A stretch of DNA of 64,000 nucleotides from an uncultured Campylobacter sp. (GTDB lineage: Bacteria > Campylobacterota > Campylobacteria > Campylobacterales > Campylobacteraceae), in NCBI RefSeq assembly GCF_963526985.1, contig NZ_CAURPW010000010.1:6837-70836 (forward strand). Direction: 5' to 3'. A program made the translations under genes and the position numbers. Position 1 is the stretch's first letter; each line of letters starts with the position of its first letter. Shown here piece after piece: positions 16,997-25,176 of the stretch. The notes under the pieces were generated by a model. That model ran no database searches. It saw only the letters and a program-made list of their open reading frames with translations, and was not told where the DNA came from.

Positions 16997-17440
16997 TTAG
17001 CCTTTAAGCATGCTTAGCGCTTTTAAAGTAGCGCGAACGACGTTTGCCGAGTTGTTTGAGCCAAGCGATTTCGTTAGGATGTCCTTGATGCCCGCAAGCT
17101 CTAAAATAGGACGAGCGCTACCGCCCGCGATCACGCCCGTACCTTCGCTAGCAGGGCGAAGCAAAACGCGGCTAGCGTTAAATTTAACCTCTACGTCGTG
17201 AGGTATAGTCGAGCCTTTTCTTTTTACCTCGATGATATTTTTAAACGCGTCGTCGACGGCTTTTCTCATAGCGTCCGGTACCTCTTTTGCTTTACCGAAG
17301 CCAAAGCCCACTAGGCCGTTTCTGTTTCCCACTACGACAAGAGCCGTAAATCTAAATCTACGACCGCCTTTTACGACCTTTGTAACGCGGCCGATATCAA
17401 CCATTACTTCTTCGAATTCTTCTCTGTTATATTTTTCCAT
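16997..17440 (-). CDS. rpsE: 30S ribosomal protein S5
   Basis: 147 residues with the double-stranded-RNA-binding part (VTKVVKGGRRFRFTALVVVG) and LLRPASEGTGVIAGGSAR of the C-terminal domain. It helps decoding accuracy and mRNA unwinding at the 30S entry. Spacing to rplR is 11 bp. Confidence 0.98.
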   Translation of the reverse strand: MEKYNREEFEEVMVDIGRVTKVVKGGRRFRFTALVVVGNRNGLVGFGFGKAKEVPDAMRKAVDDAFKNIIEVKRKGSTIPHDVEVKFNASRVLLRPASEGTGVIAGGSARPILELAGIKDILTKSLGSNNSANVVRATLKALSMLKG

Positions 17441-17451
17441 AGCGATTTTCC

Positions 17452-17808
17452 TTATAGTTTGATACCGTTTTCGCGTAATGCGTCTGCAAAAGCCGCTATA
17501 ACGCCGTGATACAAATAGCCGTTTCTGTCGAATAATGCCGCTTCTATTTTTTTAGCTTTTAGAGTTTTTGCAAATTCTTTAGCTAAAGTTACGGCGCCTT
17601 CTTTGTTTGCTTTTACGCCTAGTTTTCTGCCGTCTGCTGCCGCTAGAGTTACGGCTGCTACGTCATCGATAGCTTGGACGTAAAGAGTTCTGTTTGATTT
17701 GAAGATAGAAATTCTAGGCAATACCGCAGTGCCGGAAATTTTGGCTCTGATTCTTCTTTTTCTCTTGATTCTAAGAGCGAGTTTTCTTTTTAATACATTT
17801 GCTGTCAT
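17452..17808 (-). CDS. rplR: 50S ribosomal protein L18
   Basis: 118 residues, with RKRRIRAKISGTAVLPRISIF and FDRNGYLYHGVIAAFADALR. It binds 5S rRNA with L5. Placed between rplF and rpsE as in the standard spc order. Confidence 0.97.
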   Translation of the reverse strand: MTANVLKRKLALRIKRKRRIRAKISGTAVLPRISIFKSNRTLYVQAIDDVAAVTLAAADGRKLGVKANKEGAVTLAKEFAKTLKAKKIEAALFDRNGYLYHGVIAAFADALRENGIKL

Positions 17809-17818
17809 TATCTATCCC

Positions 17819-18355
17819 TTACTTCTTAGATGTCTTACCGGCTTTGCGGATGATGCGCTCTTCTACGTATTTAACGCCTTTGCCCTTATACGGTTCAGGC
17901 GGTCTATACGCCCTGACTTGAGCCGCGATCTGACCGACCACTTGCTTATCGTCGCCTTTGATAGTTATGATGTTTTTCTCTACGCTGATTTCAACGCCTT
18001 TTGGCACTTCGTGATTTATTGGATGAGAAAATCCTAAAGTAAGCTCAAGCACTTGGCCTTTAGCAGCGGCTTTGTAACCGACTCCGTTGATCTCAAGCTG
18101 ACGAACGAAACCTTTTGTGATGCCGATGACGATATTGTTTGCAAGCGCTCTATAGGTGCCCCAGTAGGCTCTATCTTGTCTCTCGCCGCTCTTTGGAGAA
18201 AATACTATGTGAGCATCTTCGACTTTAACATCTACGTGCCCTTTTGTGTCAAGCTCTTTTAAATGAGCGCCTTTTTTAAATTTAAGGACGTTGCCTTCTA
18301 CGCTGACCTCTACTCCGCTTGGAATAGCTATCGGCTGTTTTCCTATACGTGACAT
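17819..18355 (-). CDS. rplF: 50S ribosomal protein L6
   Basis: 178 residues with the two L6 repeats, starting MSRIGKQPIAIPSGV and ending with PEPYKGKGVKYVEERIIRKA, which contacts the sarcin-ricin loop region. AAAAAAGGAAAAAA precedes the ATG. Unlike its equivalents in related genomes, it is separated from rpsH by a 567-bp insert, so it may need its own promoter or read-through. Confidence 0.97.
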   Translation of the reverse strand: MSRIGKQPIAIPSGVEVSVEGNVLKFKKGAHLKELDTKGHVDVKVEDAHIVFSPKSGERQDRAYWGTYRALANNIVIGITKGFVRQLEINGVGYKAAAKGQVLELTLGFSHPINHEVPKGVEISVEKNIITIKGDDKQVVGQIAAQVRAYRPPEPYKGKGVKYVEERIIRKAGKTSKK

Positions 18356-18673
18356 TTTTTTCCTTTTTTACTTGTCTAGGGTATGTCTACTTTTACGAAT
18401 GGATACCGCAATACCATAAAAATAGAAATGAATCGAAGCGATAAAAAACCGCTTCAAACACTTTAATTTTCTCGTCAAATTCGACTTACATTTTAGAGTT
18501 TCTTTCCAAAATTTAACGTCAAATTTGACATCGTTGTTTTGAAATTTAGCTTTGGCAAATTTGGGTAAATTTGCAAATCGAGCTAAATTTGGGAAGCTTT
18601 TTAAATTTGAGCTTCCGTTTTTAAATTTTATAAATTTGACGGCGGAAGTCTTTCCTAAATTTTATAAATTAAG

Positions 18674-18920
18674 AAAACCCGCTGGTCAAAATTTCGTTTC
18701 AAAAATGCAAAAACGATGTCGCAGTTGCAAATACAACAAGCCTATCAGTTCAAACCTTATTCTAATGATGTCGAATTGACGTCTTGCTACAAAAACAAGC
18801 CTATCAATTCAAACTTCATTTTAAGGATGCAACAACGATGACCCCGCCGGAAATCCGGGAAGCCTATCGTTTAAGCTTCACTTCAATGATGCGAAAACGA
18901 TGCCCCACATCGTTTTCGTT
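18674..18920 (-). repeat. about four degenerate tandem repeats of ~62 bp
   Basis: Three copies of AAGCCTATC(A/G)(T/A)TT(C/A)AA start at 18738, 18797 and 18860 (plus-strand reading), each followed by a T/C-rich CTTCATTT-like part, GATG, and a (A)AACGATG tail. A fourth, more diverged copy ends at 18718 with GCAAAAACGATG. Tails end at 18718, ~18780, 18840 and 18902, giving a period near 62. They are diverged, so this is an old duplication. Confidence 0.75.
18892..18918 (-). terminator. perfect 11-bp hairpin 4 bp after the rpsH stop
   Basis: CGAAAACGATG and CATCGTTTTCG pair perfectly around a five-base loop (CCCCA on the plus strand). Half of the stem is the tail of the last tandem repeat. No U-run follows on the minus strand, so this could be an RNA-stability or attenuation element and not a classic terminator. 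Confidence 0.6.
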
Positions 18921-18922
18921 CA

Positions 18923-19318
18923 TTACCACACAGAGCAGAGGATTTCGCCGCCTACGCCAGCTTTGTGAGCGTCTTCGTTACTCAAAACGCCTTTGCTAGT
19001 GCTAACGATGATCGTTCCGTAGCCGTTTTTAAATCTCTTGATCTCGTCTTTTCCCTTATAAACGCGGCGACCCGGGCTTGATACGCGCTTAAGCTCGTTA
19101 ATCACGCTTCTGCCATGCTCGTCGTATTTTAGAACTACGTTTATAAATTTCTTTTTATCTTCTTCTACGACGTTGTAGCTCTCGATATAGCCTTTAGCCG
19201 CAAGGATAGATAAAGTAGCCTCGACGACGTTTGAATGAAGAAGCTTCGTAGTCTCGAGTCTTCTCATTGCGGCGTTTCTAATGCGAGTTAGTCCGTCTGA
19301 AATTAAGTCGTTTAACAT
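18923..19318 (-). CDS. rpsH: 30S ribosomal protein S8
   Basis: 131 residues, starting MLNDLISDGLTRIRNA and ending GGEILCSVW. It binds helix 21 of 16S rRNA and in E. coli is the translational repressor of the spc operon. Its 3' neighbour in the transcript is the repeat-bearing insert instead of rplF. Confidence 0.98.
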   Translation of the reverse strand: MLNDLISDGLTRIRNAAMRRLETTKLLHSNVVEATLSILAAKGYIESYNVVEEDKKKFINVVLKYDEHGRSVINELKRVSSPGRRVYKGKDEIKRFKNGYGTIIVSTSKGVLSNEDAHKAGVGGEILCSVW

Positions 19319-19327
19319 TTCTCTTCC

Positions 19328-19513
19328 TTACCAGCTTGCTTTTTTTAGACCCGGGATTAGTCCCTCGTTAGCCATTTTTCTTAGGCATACGCGGCAAATT
19401 CCAAAATCTTTATAAACCGAATGCGGACGACCGCAAATTTGGCATCTCGTATAGCCGCGAACTGTAAATTTAGGCTTTCTGGCAGCCTTTGCTATCATTG
19501 ATTTTTTTGCCAT
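19328..19513 (-). CDS. rpsN: 30S ribosomal protein S14, type Z
   Basis: 61 residues with the zinc-binding pairs CQIC and CRVC, the short form of S14. The start is the ATG at 19513 (MAKKSMIAKAARKPKF); a frame open from 19552 lies inside rplE. It sits 1 bp from the rplE stop region, the standard spacing. Confidence 0.97.
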   Translation of the reverse strand: MAKKSMIAKAARKPKFTVRGYTRCQICGRPHSVYKDFGICRVCLRKMANEGLIPGLKKASW

Positions 19514-19514
19514 A

Positions 19515-20060
19515 TTACTTTCCTTTCGCAAACGGCAAACCAAATAGCTCAAGCAATTTGAATGCCTCTTTGTCGCTGTTTGTCGTCGTGACTATAACTA
19601 TATTCATACCGTGAGTGCGTAAAATCTTATCGTACTCGACCTCCGGGAACATTAGCTGTTCGTCAAGGCCGAAGTTGTAGTTTCCGCGTCCGTCAAAACC
19701 GTCTTTTGGAAGGCCCCTAAAGTCCTTAACTCTCGGTAGCGCGATAGAGATTAGCTTGTCTAAAAACGCAAACATATTCTCTTTTCTAAGCGTTACTTTT
19801 ACGCCGACAGGGAACCCCTCGCGCACTTTAAAGCCCGCAACCGATTTTTTAGCATCGGTAACAACAGCTTTTTGTCCTGCGATTAGAGAAATAGTATCGG
19901 CGATGTTTTGAAGTTGCTTTTGATCTTTAGCCGATTCGCCAGCGCCTACGCTTATCACGATCTTTTCGATCGCAGGGATTAGCATAGGATTTTTGATGTC
20001 GAATTCTTTAGCCAAAGCAGGCTTTACGACCTCGTTATATTTAGCTTTTAATCTATTCAT
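19515..20060 (-). CDS. rplE: 50S ribosomal protein L5
   Basis: 181 residues, with NPMLIPAIEKIVISVGAGE and VKDFRGLPKDGFDGRGNYNF. It binds 5S rRNA and the P-site tRNA elbow. Adjacent to rplX with 2 bp between. Confidence 0.98.
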   Translation of the reverse strand: MNRLKAKYNEVVKPALAKEFDIKNPMLIPAIEKIVISVGAGESAKDQKQLQNIADTISLIAGQKAVVTDAKKSVAGFKVREGFPVGVKVTLRKENMFAFLDKLISIALPRVKDFRGLPKDGFDGRGNYNFGLDEQLMFPEVEYDKILRTHGMNIVIVTTTNSDKEAFKLLELFGLPFAKGK

Positions 20061-20062
20061 TT

Positions 20063-20299
20063 TCAGCCCTCAACTTTTGCAACGTTTGAGATATCAATAG
20101 GCATCTCTTTATTGATAAAGCCGCCGTTTGGGGTTTTTTCGCTAGGTTTTATAGCTTTTTTAGCTACCTTGCAGCCCTCGACGATGACTTGTCCTTTTTT
20201 GGCTAGGACGGATAAAATTTTACCTGTTTTACCTTTGTCGTCGCCTGCGATGATCTTAACGGTATCGCCTTTTTTTACTTTAAATTTAACGTTAGCCAT
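20063..20299 (-). CDS. rplX: 50S ribosomal protein L24
   Basis: 78 residues with a KOW motif (KGDTVKIIAGDDKGKTGKIL). An assembly-initiating protein of the 50S subunit. It is at the short end of L24 lengths, as is usual in Campylobacter. Its start overlaps the rplN stop by one base. Confidence 0.97.
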   Translation of the reverse strand: MANVKFKVKKGDTVKIIAGDDKGKTGKILSVLAKKGQVIVEGCKVAKKAIKPSEKTPNGGFINKEMPIDISNVAKVEG

Positions 20300-20667
20300 T
20301 ATAACACCTCCGGAGCAAGCGAAACGATTTTCATAAAGTTAGCGTATCTAACCTCACGGCCGACCGGTCCAAAGATACGAGTACCGATAGGCTCGCGTTT
20401 GTTATCTAGGATGACGGCTGCGTTTTCGTCGAAGCGGATTAGCGAGCCGTTATCTCTTTGAACCTCTTTTTTAGTTCTAACGACGACTGCTTTTACCACT
20501 TGACCTTTTTTGATCTTACCGTTTGGAAGCGCCTTTTTGACCGAGCAGATGATAACGTCGCCAAGCGTCGCGTATCTTCTCTTGCTGCCGCCCAAAACTT
20601 TAATGCACATTAGCTCTTTCGCGCCGCTATTATCGGCGACCGTAAGCCTCGTAAAAGATTGTATCAT
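20299..20667 (-). CDS. rplN: 50S ribosomal protein L14
   Basis: 122 residues, starting MIQSFTRLTVADNSGAKELM and ending MKIVSLAPEVL. It forms bridges with 16S rRNA. Overlaps both rpsQ and rplX by one base. Confidence 0.98.
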   Translation of the reverse strand: MIQSFTRLTVADNSGAKELMCIKVLGGSKRRYATLGDVIICSVKKALPNGKIKKGQVVKAVVVRTKKEVQRDNGSLIRFDENAAVILDNKREPIGTRIFGPVGREVRYANFMKIVSLAPEVL

Positions 20668-20918
20668 TACTCAACCCCCGTCGCTAAAATAGTCTTTAAG
20701 CGGAAAGATTTTCTCGCGCTTAGCGGTCTGCATTCGATAGCTACGACAGTATCGCCCGCTTTAGTTTCGTTCTTTTCGTCGTGAATCATATATTTTTTAA
20801 AGCGTTTTACGAATTTGTGGTATCTTGGGTGCATAACGCGTCTCTCAACCAAAATCGTAGCCGTCTTATCGCCGGCCTTTTGTAAAACGACACCTTGAAT
20901 TTCTCTTTTTAATGCCAT
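20667..20918 (-). CDS. rpsQ: 30S ribosomal protein S17
   Basis: 83 residues with the OB-fold motif GDKTATILVERRVMHPRYHK. It binds 16S rRNA early in assembly. In the usual rpmC-rpsQ-rplN order. Confidence 0.97.
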   Translation of the reverse strand: MALKREIQGVVLQKAGDKTATILVERRVMHPRYHKFVKRFKKYMIHDEKNETKAGDTVVAIECRPLSARKSFRLKTILATGVE

Positions 20919-20928
20919 TTCTCACCCC

Positions 20929-21114
20929 TTACTTTGAAGCGCTAATTGCAGTGTTGATTTGCGCTATTTCCTTACGGACGGCGCGAATCTCGTTAGGGTT
21001 GCTTAGCTGCATGGTTTTTAGCTTTTGTCTTAAAGTAAATAAAAGCACCTTTTTCTCTTTCAATAACGCGTTAAGTTCTGCAACGCTTTTGTCTTTAATA
21101 TCAGTATATTTCAT
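20929..21114 (-). CDS. rpmC: 50S ribosomal protein L29
   Basis: 61 residues forming a helical hairpin (LNALLKEKKVLLFTLRQKL) near the peptide exit tunnel. I chose the ATG at 21114, giving MKYTDIKDK as in Campylobacter homologues; an ATG two codons upstream (21120) is possible. Either start overlaps the end of rplP. Confidence 0.95.
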   Translation of the reverse strand: MKYTDIKDKSVAELNALLKEKKVLLFTLRQKLKTMQLSNPNEIRAVRKEIAQINTAISASK

Positions 21115-21526
21115 TTTCACTCTCTCGCGTTACGATTTTAGTCTTAAACGGAAGTTTGTGGATGGCTAGAGTTAGAGCTTCGCGCGCTAATTCCTCATCT
21201 ACGCCCGCCATTTCGACTATTATACGACCTGGTTTTATATTCATAACCCACTCTTCGACTCCGGCTTTACCTTTACCCATACGAGTTTGTAGAGGTTTTT
21301 TGGTTAGCGGCTTATCCGGGAAAACTCTGATCCAAGTTTTAGCCTGGCGTTTTACGTGGCGGGTTAGAGCCACACGAGCCGCTTCGATTTGGCGCGAATT
21401 TACGCGGCCCGCTTCTACGGCTTTTATTCCGATCTCGCCCATAGCAAGATCAGCGCCGCGAGTAGCTTTACCGCGGTTTCTGCCTTTCATCTGTTTGCGA
21501 AATTTAGTTCGTTTTGGCATCAACAT
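21101..21526 (-). CDS. rplP: 50S ribosomal protein L16
   Basis: 141 residues, with MLMPKRTKFRKQMKGRNRG at the start and EEWVMNIKPGRIIVEMAGV in the middle. It organises the A-site region of 23S rRNA. It lies 2 bp after rpsC and overlaps rpmC. Confidence 0.98.
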   Translation of the reverse strand: MLMPKRTKFRKQMKGRNRGKATRGADLAMGEIGIKAVEAGRVNSRQIEAARVALTRHVKRQAKTWIRVFPDKPLTKKPLQTRMGKGKAGVEEWVMNIKPGRIIVEMAGVDEELAREALTLAIHKLPFKTKIVTRESENEIY

Positions 21527-21528
21527 GA

Positions 21529-22230
21529 TTATTTACCTCTTCTTGCTCTGCGCGGTTTTTTATCGGCTTTTTCTTCTTCGTTCTTTTCAGGTTGAACGCC
21601 TTTTTGAAGAACCTCGCCTTTAAATATCCACACTTTTATACCTATGTTTCCATAAGTCGTATGCGCTTCGGCAACGCCGTAATCGATCTTAGCTCTTAGA
21701 GTGTGAAGCGGAACGCGACCCTCTAAGTACCACTCGGTTCTAGCGATCTCAGCGCCGCCAAGACGTCCTGCAACTGAAATTTTGATACCTTTAGCGCCTG
21801 ATTTTTGAGCGCCTTGGATAACTTTTTTCATCGCGCGTCTAAATGCAACGCGTTTTTCAAGCTGCATTGCTACGTTTTCCGCAGCTAGCTGAGCCGAAGC
21901 TTGAGCTTTTCTTTCTTCTTTGATATTTACGTTTACTTCTTTGTTGATCAGCTTTTGGATGTCCTCTTTAAGCTTCTCTACGTCAGAGCCCTTTTTGCCG
22001 ATGATAATACCAGGGCGAGCTGCTACGACGGTTACGCGAATTTTCTTAGCGGTTCTCTCGATCAAAATTTGAGAAACGCCCGCGTAGTAAAGTTTCTTTT
22101 TCAAGAAAGCGCGAATTTTGTAGTCTTCGCCGATATTTTCAGCCAAAGTTCCTTTAGCAGGAAACCATCTTGACTCCCAGTTGCGGTTTATTCCTAGTCT
22201 TAGACCTATCGGATTTACTTTCTGACCCAT
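21529..22230 (-). CDS. rpsC: 30S ribosomal protein S3
   Basis: 233 residues: an N-terminal KH domain (about 40-110, with RPGIIIGKKGSDVEKLK carrying the GxxG loop) and the S3 C-terminal domain, then a lysine-rich tail. It lines the mRNA entry channel. One base separates it from rplV. Confidence 0.98.
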   Translation of the reverse strand: MGQKVNPIGLRLGINRNWESRWFPAKGTLAENIGEDYKIRAFLKKKLYYAGVSQILIERTAKKIRVTVVAARPGIIIGKKGSDVEKLKEDIQKLINKEVNVNIKEERKAQASAQLAAENVAMQLEKRVAFRRAMKKVIQGAQKSGAKGIKISVAGRLGGAEIARTEWYLEGRVPLHTLRAKIDYGVAEAHTTYGNIGIKVWIFKGEVLQKGVQPEKNEEEKADKKPRRARRGK

Positions 22231-22231
22231 A

Positions 22232-22564
22232 TTACGCTTCCTTCTTTTCAGGTTTAGATACTTCTACTAAGATATGAGAAGTCGGTTTGCGGATTCTGCT
22301 TGCGCTTCCTCTCGCTCGCGGTCTAAATCTTTTTAATACTGGGCCCGCATCCACGCGGCAGCTTGTCACGACAACCTCTTCGGGCTCGAATCCGCCGTTA
22401 GCTACCGCAGAGCTGATAGCCGTAGCGATAAATTTGGCGCCGCGGTTTGGCATAAAGCTAAGGCTGGCTAGCGCAAATTCTGCGTTCATGCCTTGTACTT
22501 CTCTTGCGATTAGTCTAGCTTTAGTCGGAGATAATCTTACGAATTTAATAACTGATTTGCTCAT
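22232..22564 (-). CDS. rplV: 50S ribosomal protein L22
   Basis: 110 residues; KFVRLSPTKARLIAREVQGM at the start and the long beta-hairpin (VLKRFRPRARGSASRIRKPT) that lines the peptide exit tunnel and contacts macrolides. Placed between rpsS and rpsC as usual. Confidence 0.98.
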   Translation of the reverse strand: MSKSVIKFVRLSPTKARLIAREVQGMNAEFALASLSFMPNRGAKFIATAISSAVANGGFEPEEVVVTSCRVDAGPVLKRFRPRARGSASRIRKPTSHILVEVSKPEKKEA

Positions 22565-22573
22565 CTTATCCCC

Positions 22574-22855
22574 TTACTTACCGATTTTCTTTTGCACTGA
22601 GCCTTTGTGACCCTTAAATGTGCGCGTAGGAGCAAATTCGCCTAGTTTATATCCGATGTGGTTTTCCGTAACGTATACTGGAATGAAGCTCTTGCCGTTA
22701 TGAACGTTAAACGTTAGGCCTATCATTTCAGGCACTATCGTGCTGCGTCTAGACCATGTTTTTATCGGCTTGTTGTCATTAGCTTTTTTAGCGGCAACGA
22801 CTTTTTTCATTACATGCTCATCGACAAAAGGTCCTTTTTTGAGTGATCTTGCCAT
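22574..22855 (-). CDS. rpsS: 30S ribosomal protein S19
   Basis: 93 residues, starting MARSLKKGPFVDEHVMKK, with IGYKLGEFAPTRTFKGH near the end. It sits in the 30S head near the A and P sites. Two bases separate it from rplB. Confidence 0.98.
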   Translation of the reverse strand: MARSLKKGPFVDEHVMKKVVAAKKANDNKPIKTWSRRSTIVPEMIGLTFNVHNGKSFIPVYVTENHIGYKLGEFAPTRTFKGHKGSVQKKIGK

Positions 22856-22857
22856 CT

Positions 22858-23688
22858 CTATTTACCTTTCCTTCTTGAAATTATAAGCTTATCGCTAGCC
22901 TTCTTGCGGCGAGTCTTAGCACCTTTGGTCGGTTTACCCCATGGAGTAACAGGATGACGGCCTGAGTTTTTCTTGCCCTCACCACCGCCGTGTGGGTGAT
23001 CTACCGGGTTCATCGCTGAGCCGCGAGTTTGAGGACGGATACCTCTGTGGCGATTACGTCCAGCTTTACCGATAGTTACGTTCGCCCAATCTTCGTTACC
23101 TACTACGCCGATACTAGCCATGCACTCTGCAAGTACTTGTCTCATCTCGCCGCTTGGCAAGCGAAGCATTACGTATTTTTCCTCTTTACCCATTAGCTGA
23201 GCATAACCGCCGGCTGAACGAGCCATCTGAGCGCCCTTGCCCGGTTTTAGCTCCACGTTGTGTACGATGGTACCAACCGGGATGTTTCTTAGTTTCATCG
23301 CGTTACCGGGTTTTATGTCTAGGCCTGCCTCTGCTGCTGCTACGACATCGCCGACGTTTAGTCCGTTTGGTCTGATGATATAGCGTTTCTCGCCGTCTTT
23401 ATAAGCGATAAGCGCGATGCGGCAGTTTCTGTTCGGATCGTACTCGATGGCTTCGACCTTGCCTTCGATACCGAATTTGCGGCGTTTAAAGTCGATGATT
23501 CTATAAAGTTTCTTCGCTCCGCCTTCTTTATGTCTAGAAGTTATTCTTCCGTTATTATTTCTACCGCCACTTACAGGGATTTTTACAAGCAAGCTTCTCA
23601 CGCTAGGTTTAGCAGTGATGTCCTCGCTTGATAAGCCCGTCATAAATCTGCGGCTAGGTGTATAAGGTTTATAGGTTTTTATCGCCAT
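22858..23688 (-). CDS. rplB: 50S ribosomal protein L2
   Basis: 276 residues, with SGGRNNNGRITSRHKEGGAK near the start and MNPVDHPHGGGEGKKNSGRH, whose histidine lies close to the peptidyl-transferase centre. Full normal length, one base after rplW. Confidence 0.98.
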   Translation of the reverse strand: MAIKTYKPYTPSRRFMTGLSSEDITAKPSVRSLLVKIPVSGGRNNNGRITSRHKEGGAKKLYRIIDFKRRKFGIEGKVEAIEYDPNRNCRIALIAYKDGEKRYIIRPNGLNVGDVVAAAEAGLDIKPGNAMKLRNIPVGTIVHNVELKPGKGAQMARSAGGYAQLMGKEEKYVMLRLPSGEMRQVLAECMASIGVVGNEDWANVTIGKAGRNRHRGIRPQTRGSAMNPVDHPHGGGEGKKNSGRHPVTPWGKPTKGAKTRRKKASDKLIISRRKGK

Positions 23689-23689
23689 C

Positions 23690-23971
23690 TTACGCCTCCG
23701 TGTTTTCTAGGCTTGAGCCTTCAGGCAACTTAACGTAAAATTTCTTTATCTCGCTTCGTTGTCCTTCTCTCCCTTTGAAACGCTTAACTTTTCCGTCGAT
23801 TCTAAGCGAATTTACGCGAAGCGGCGTTACTCCAAAATACTCTTTCAAAATTTCTTTCAGCCTGTTTTTAGTCATCTTAGGCGAAGTTTGTATGACGACC
23901 ACGCCTTGCTCTTGAAGACCGAGAGTTTTTTCCGTATATAAAATCGTTTTGATATCAGTTATATCTGCCAT
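23690..23971 (-). CDS. rplW: 50S ribosomal protein L23
   Basis: 93 residues; TDIKTILYTEKTLGLQEQG at the start and RLKEILKEYFGVTPLRVNSL in the middle. It lies at the tunnel exit and docks trigger factor and SRP. One base separates it from rplD. Confidence 0.97.
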   Translation of the reverse strand: MADITDIKTILYTEKTLGLQEQGVVVIQTSPKMTKNRLKEILKEYFGVTPLRVNSLRIDGKVKRFKGREGQRSEIKKFYVKLPEGSSLENTEA

Positions 23972-23972
23972 T

Positions 23973-24587
23973 TCAGCCCTCTTTTATTATAGATTCAAGT
24001 GCGGCCTTCTCGATAACGACGGCACCGTAAGTCGCCACTAAATAAGCGTTTATCTCACTCGCATCGATTAGATAGCAGTTTGATAAATTTCTAAACGCCA
24101 ATAGCGTGTTGTCGTCAAGCAGATCTTTTACGACCAAAGCGTCTCTCAAATTTAACGCGCTGATTACTTTAGCTGCGTCTTTAGTCTTGCCGCTTGCGAT
24201 CTCTATGCTATCTACCGCGAAAATTTTACCCGCGTTAGCTTTTTCGTTTAGCGCGAACTCAAGCGCCAATCTTTTTTGCTTTTTATTGACCTTTTGGAAA
24301 TAGTTTCGCTCGTTGCTCGGACCAAACGCCACTGCACCGCCTACCCAGACGTTAGTTCTGGTTGAGCCAGCTCTAGCGCCGCCGCGACCCTTTTGTCTCC
24401 ACGGTTTTTTACCGCCGCCGCTCACTTCAGATCGACCCTTTGTATGAGCCGAATTTGAACGCATACCGGACAAATAAGACTTAACGTAAAGATATAGGTT
24501 GTGCGGGTTAATCTCAGCGTAATTAGCCGGTAGATCAAGCTCGCTAGCTTTTTGTAATTTTTCGTTTAATACGCAAACTTTACTCAT
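23973..24587 (-). CDS. rplD: 50S ribosomal protein L4
   Basis: 204 residues with the tunnel-lining loop (GGGKKPWRQKGRGGARAGS). In other bacteria L4 also represses the S10 operon. Its start overlaps the end of rplC by four bases (ATGA), indicating coupling. Confidence 0.97.
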   Translation of the reverse strand: MSKVCVLNEKLQKASELDLPANYAEINPHNLYLYVKSYLSGMRSNSAHTKGRSEVSGGGKKPWRQKGRGGARAGSTRTNVWVGGAVAFGPSNERNYFQKVNKKQKRLALEFALNEKANAGKIFAVDSIEIASGKTKDAAKVISALNLRDALVVKDLLDDNTLLAFRNLSNCYLIDASEINAYLVATYGAVVIEKAALESIIKEG

Positions 24588-25162
24588 TTTACTATCCTTA
24601 TTCTGCCCATTGCGCCGTTATAGCCAGCGACGCTGCCTTTTAAAACCAAAATTCCGTTTTCGGCGTCAAAGCTTACGATCTCGTTTTTAACGGTAACTTT
24701 TTCGTTTCCGGCGTGTCCGGCCATTTTCATACCAGGCTGAACGCGTCCCGGCCACTCGCGGTTACCGATAGAGCCGTGTCTTTTGTGGAAGCGAGAACCG
24801 TGACTTTTCGGACCGCCCGCAAAGCCGTGTCTTTTTACGACGCCTTGATAGCCTTTACCTTTTGAGCTGAAGCTAACTTTTAAAATTTTAGCCGAGCTAA
24901 GCGGACTAATATCAAGATCGCCGGCTTCTTTATTGGCGACTTGTAGGGTTGCGAATTTATTAAATTCAGCCGTTAGTCCATATTTTTTTTGCTGACCCTC
25001 TATGGCTTTATTTTTTGCTTTACCTTTAGCATAAGCTACTATAGCGCAGCCGCATTCGCTCACTTCGCAAACTTTAGCGTTTACGACCTTTAGAAGCGTA
25101 ACGGGGATGCTTGGGTTGTTTACCGTTCTGCTCATGCCTATTTTTTCTACGATATATTCCAT
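24584..25162 (-). CDS. rplC: 50S ribosomal protein L3
   Basis: 192 residues; HGFAGGPKSHGSRFHKRHGS and WPGRVQPGMKMAGHAG are the conserved central loop reaching towards the peptidyl-transferase centre. It follows rpsJ by 14 bp. Confidence 0.97.
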   Translation of the reverse strand: MEYIVEKIGMSRTVNNPSIPVTLLKVVNAKVCEVSECGCAIVAYAKGKAKNKAIEGQQKKYGLTAEFNKFATLQVANKEAGDLDISPLSSAKILKVSFSSKGKGYQGVVKRHGFAGGPKSHGSRFHKRHGSIGNREWPGRVQPGMKMAGHAGNEKVTVKNEIVSFDAENGILVLKGSVAGYNGAMGRIRIVK

Positions 25163-25176
25163 CTTTCACCTCGCCT

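Larger units (their letters stand above)
18356..18922 (-). other. 567-bp insert splitting the spc operon between rpsH and rplF
   Basis: The genes on either side are normally a few bases apart. The insert has no gene. The part near rpsH holds about four degenerate direct repeats of ~62 bp and a perfect 11-bp hairpin. The part near rplF is rich in AAATTT words and has small hairpins, including GAAGCG/CGCTTC at 18435-18455 and GGAAGCT/AGCTTCC around 18592-18616. I see no clear promoter for rplF, though none can be excluded. Confidence 0.8.

Noticed and set aside
18674..18920. CRISPR array in the spc operon
   Set aside because: The units are diverged along their whole length with no constant repeat plus variable spacer pattern, and no cas genes are near.
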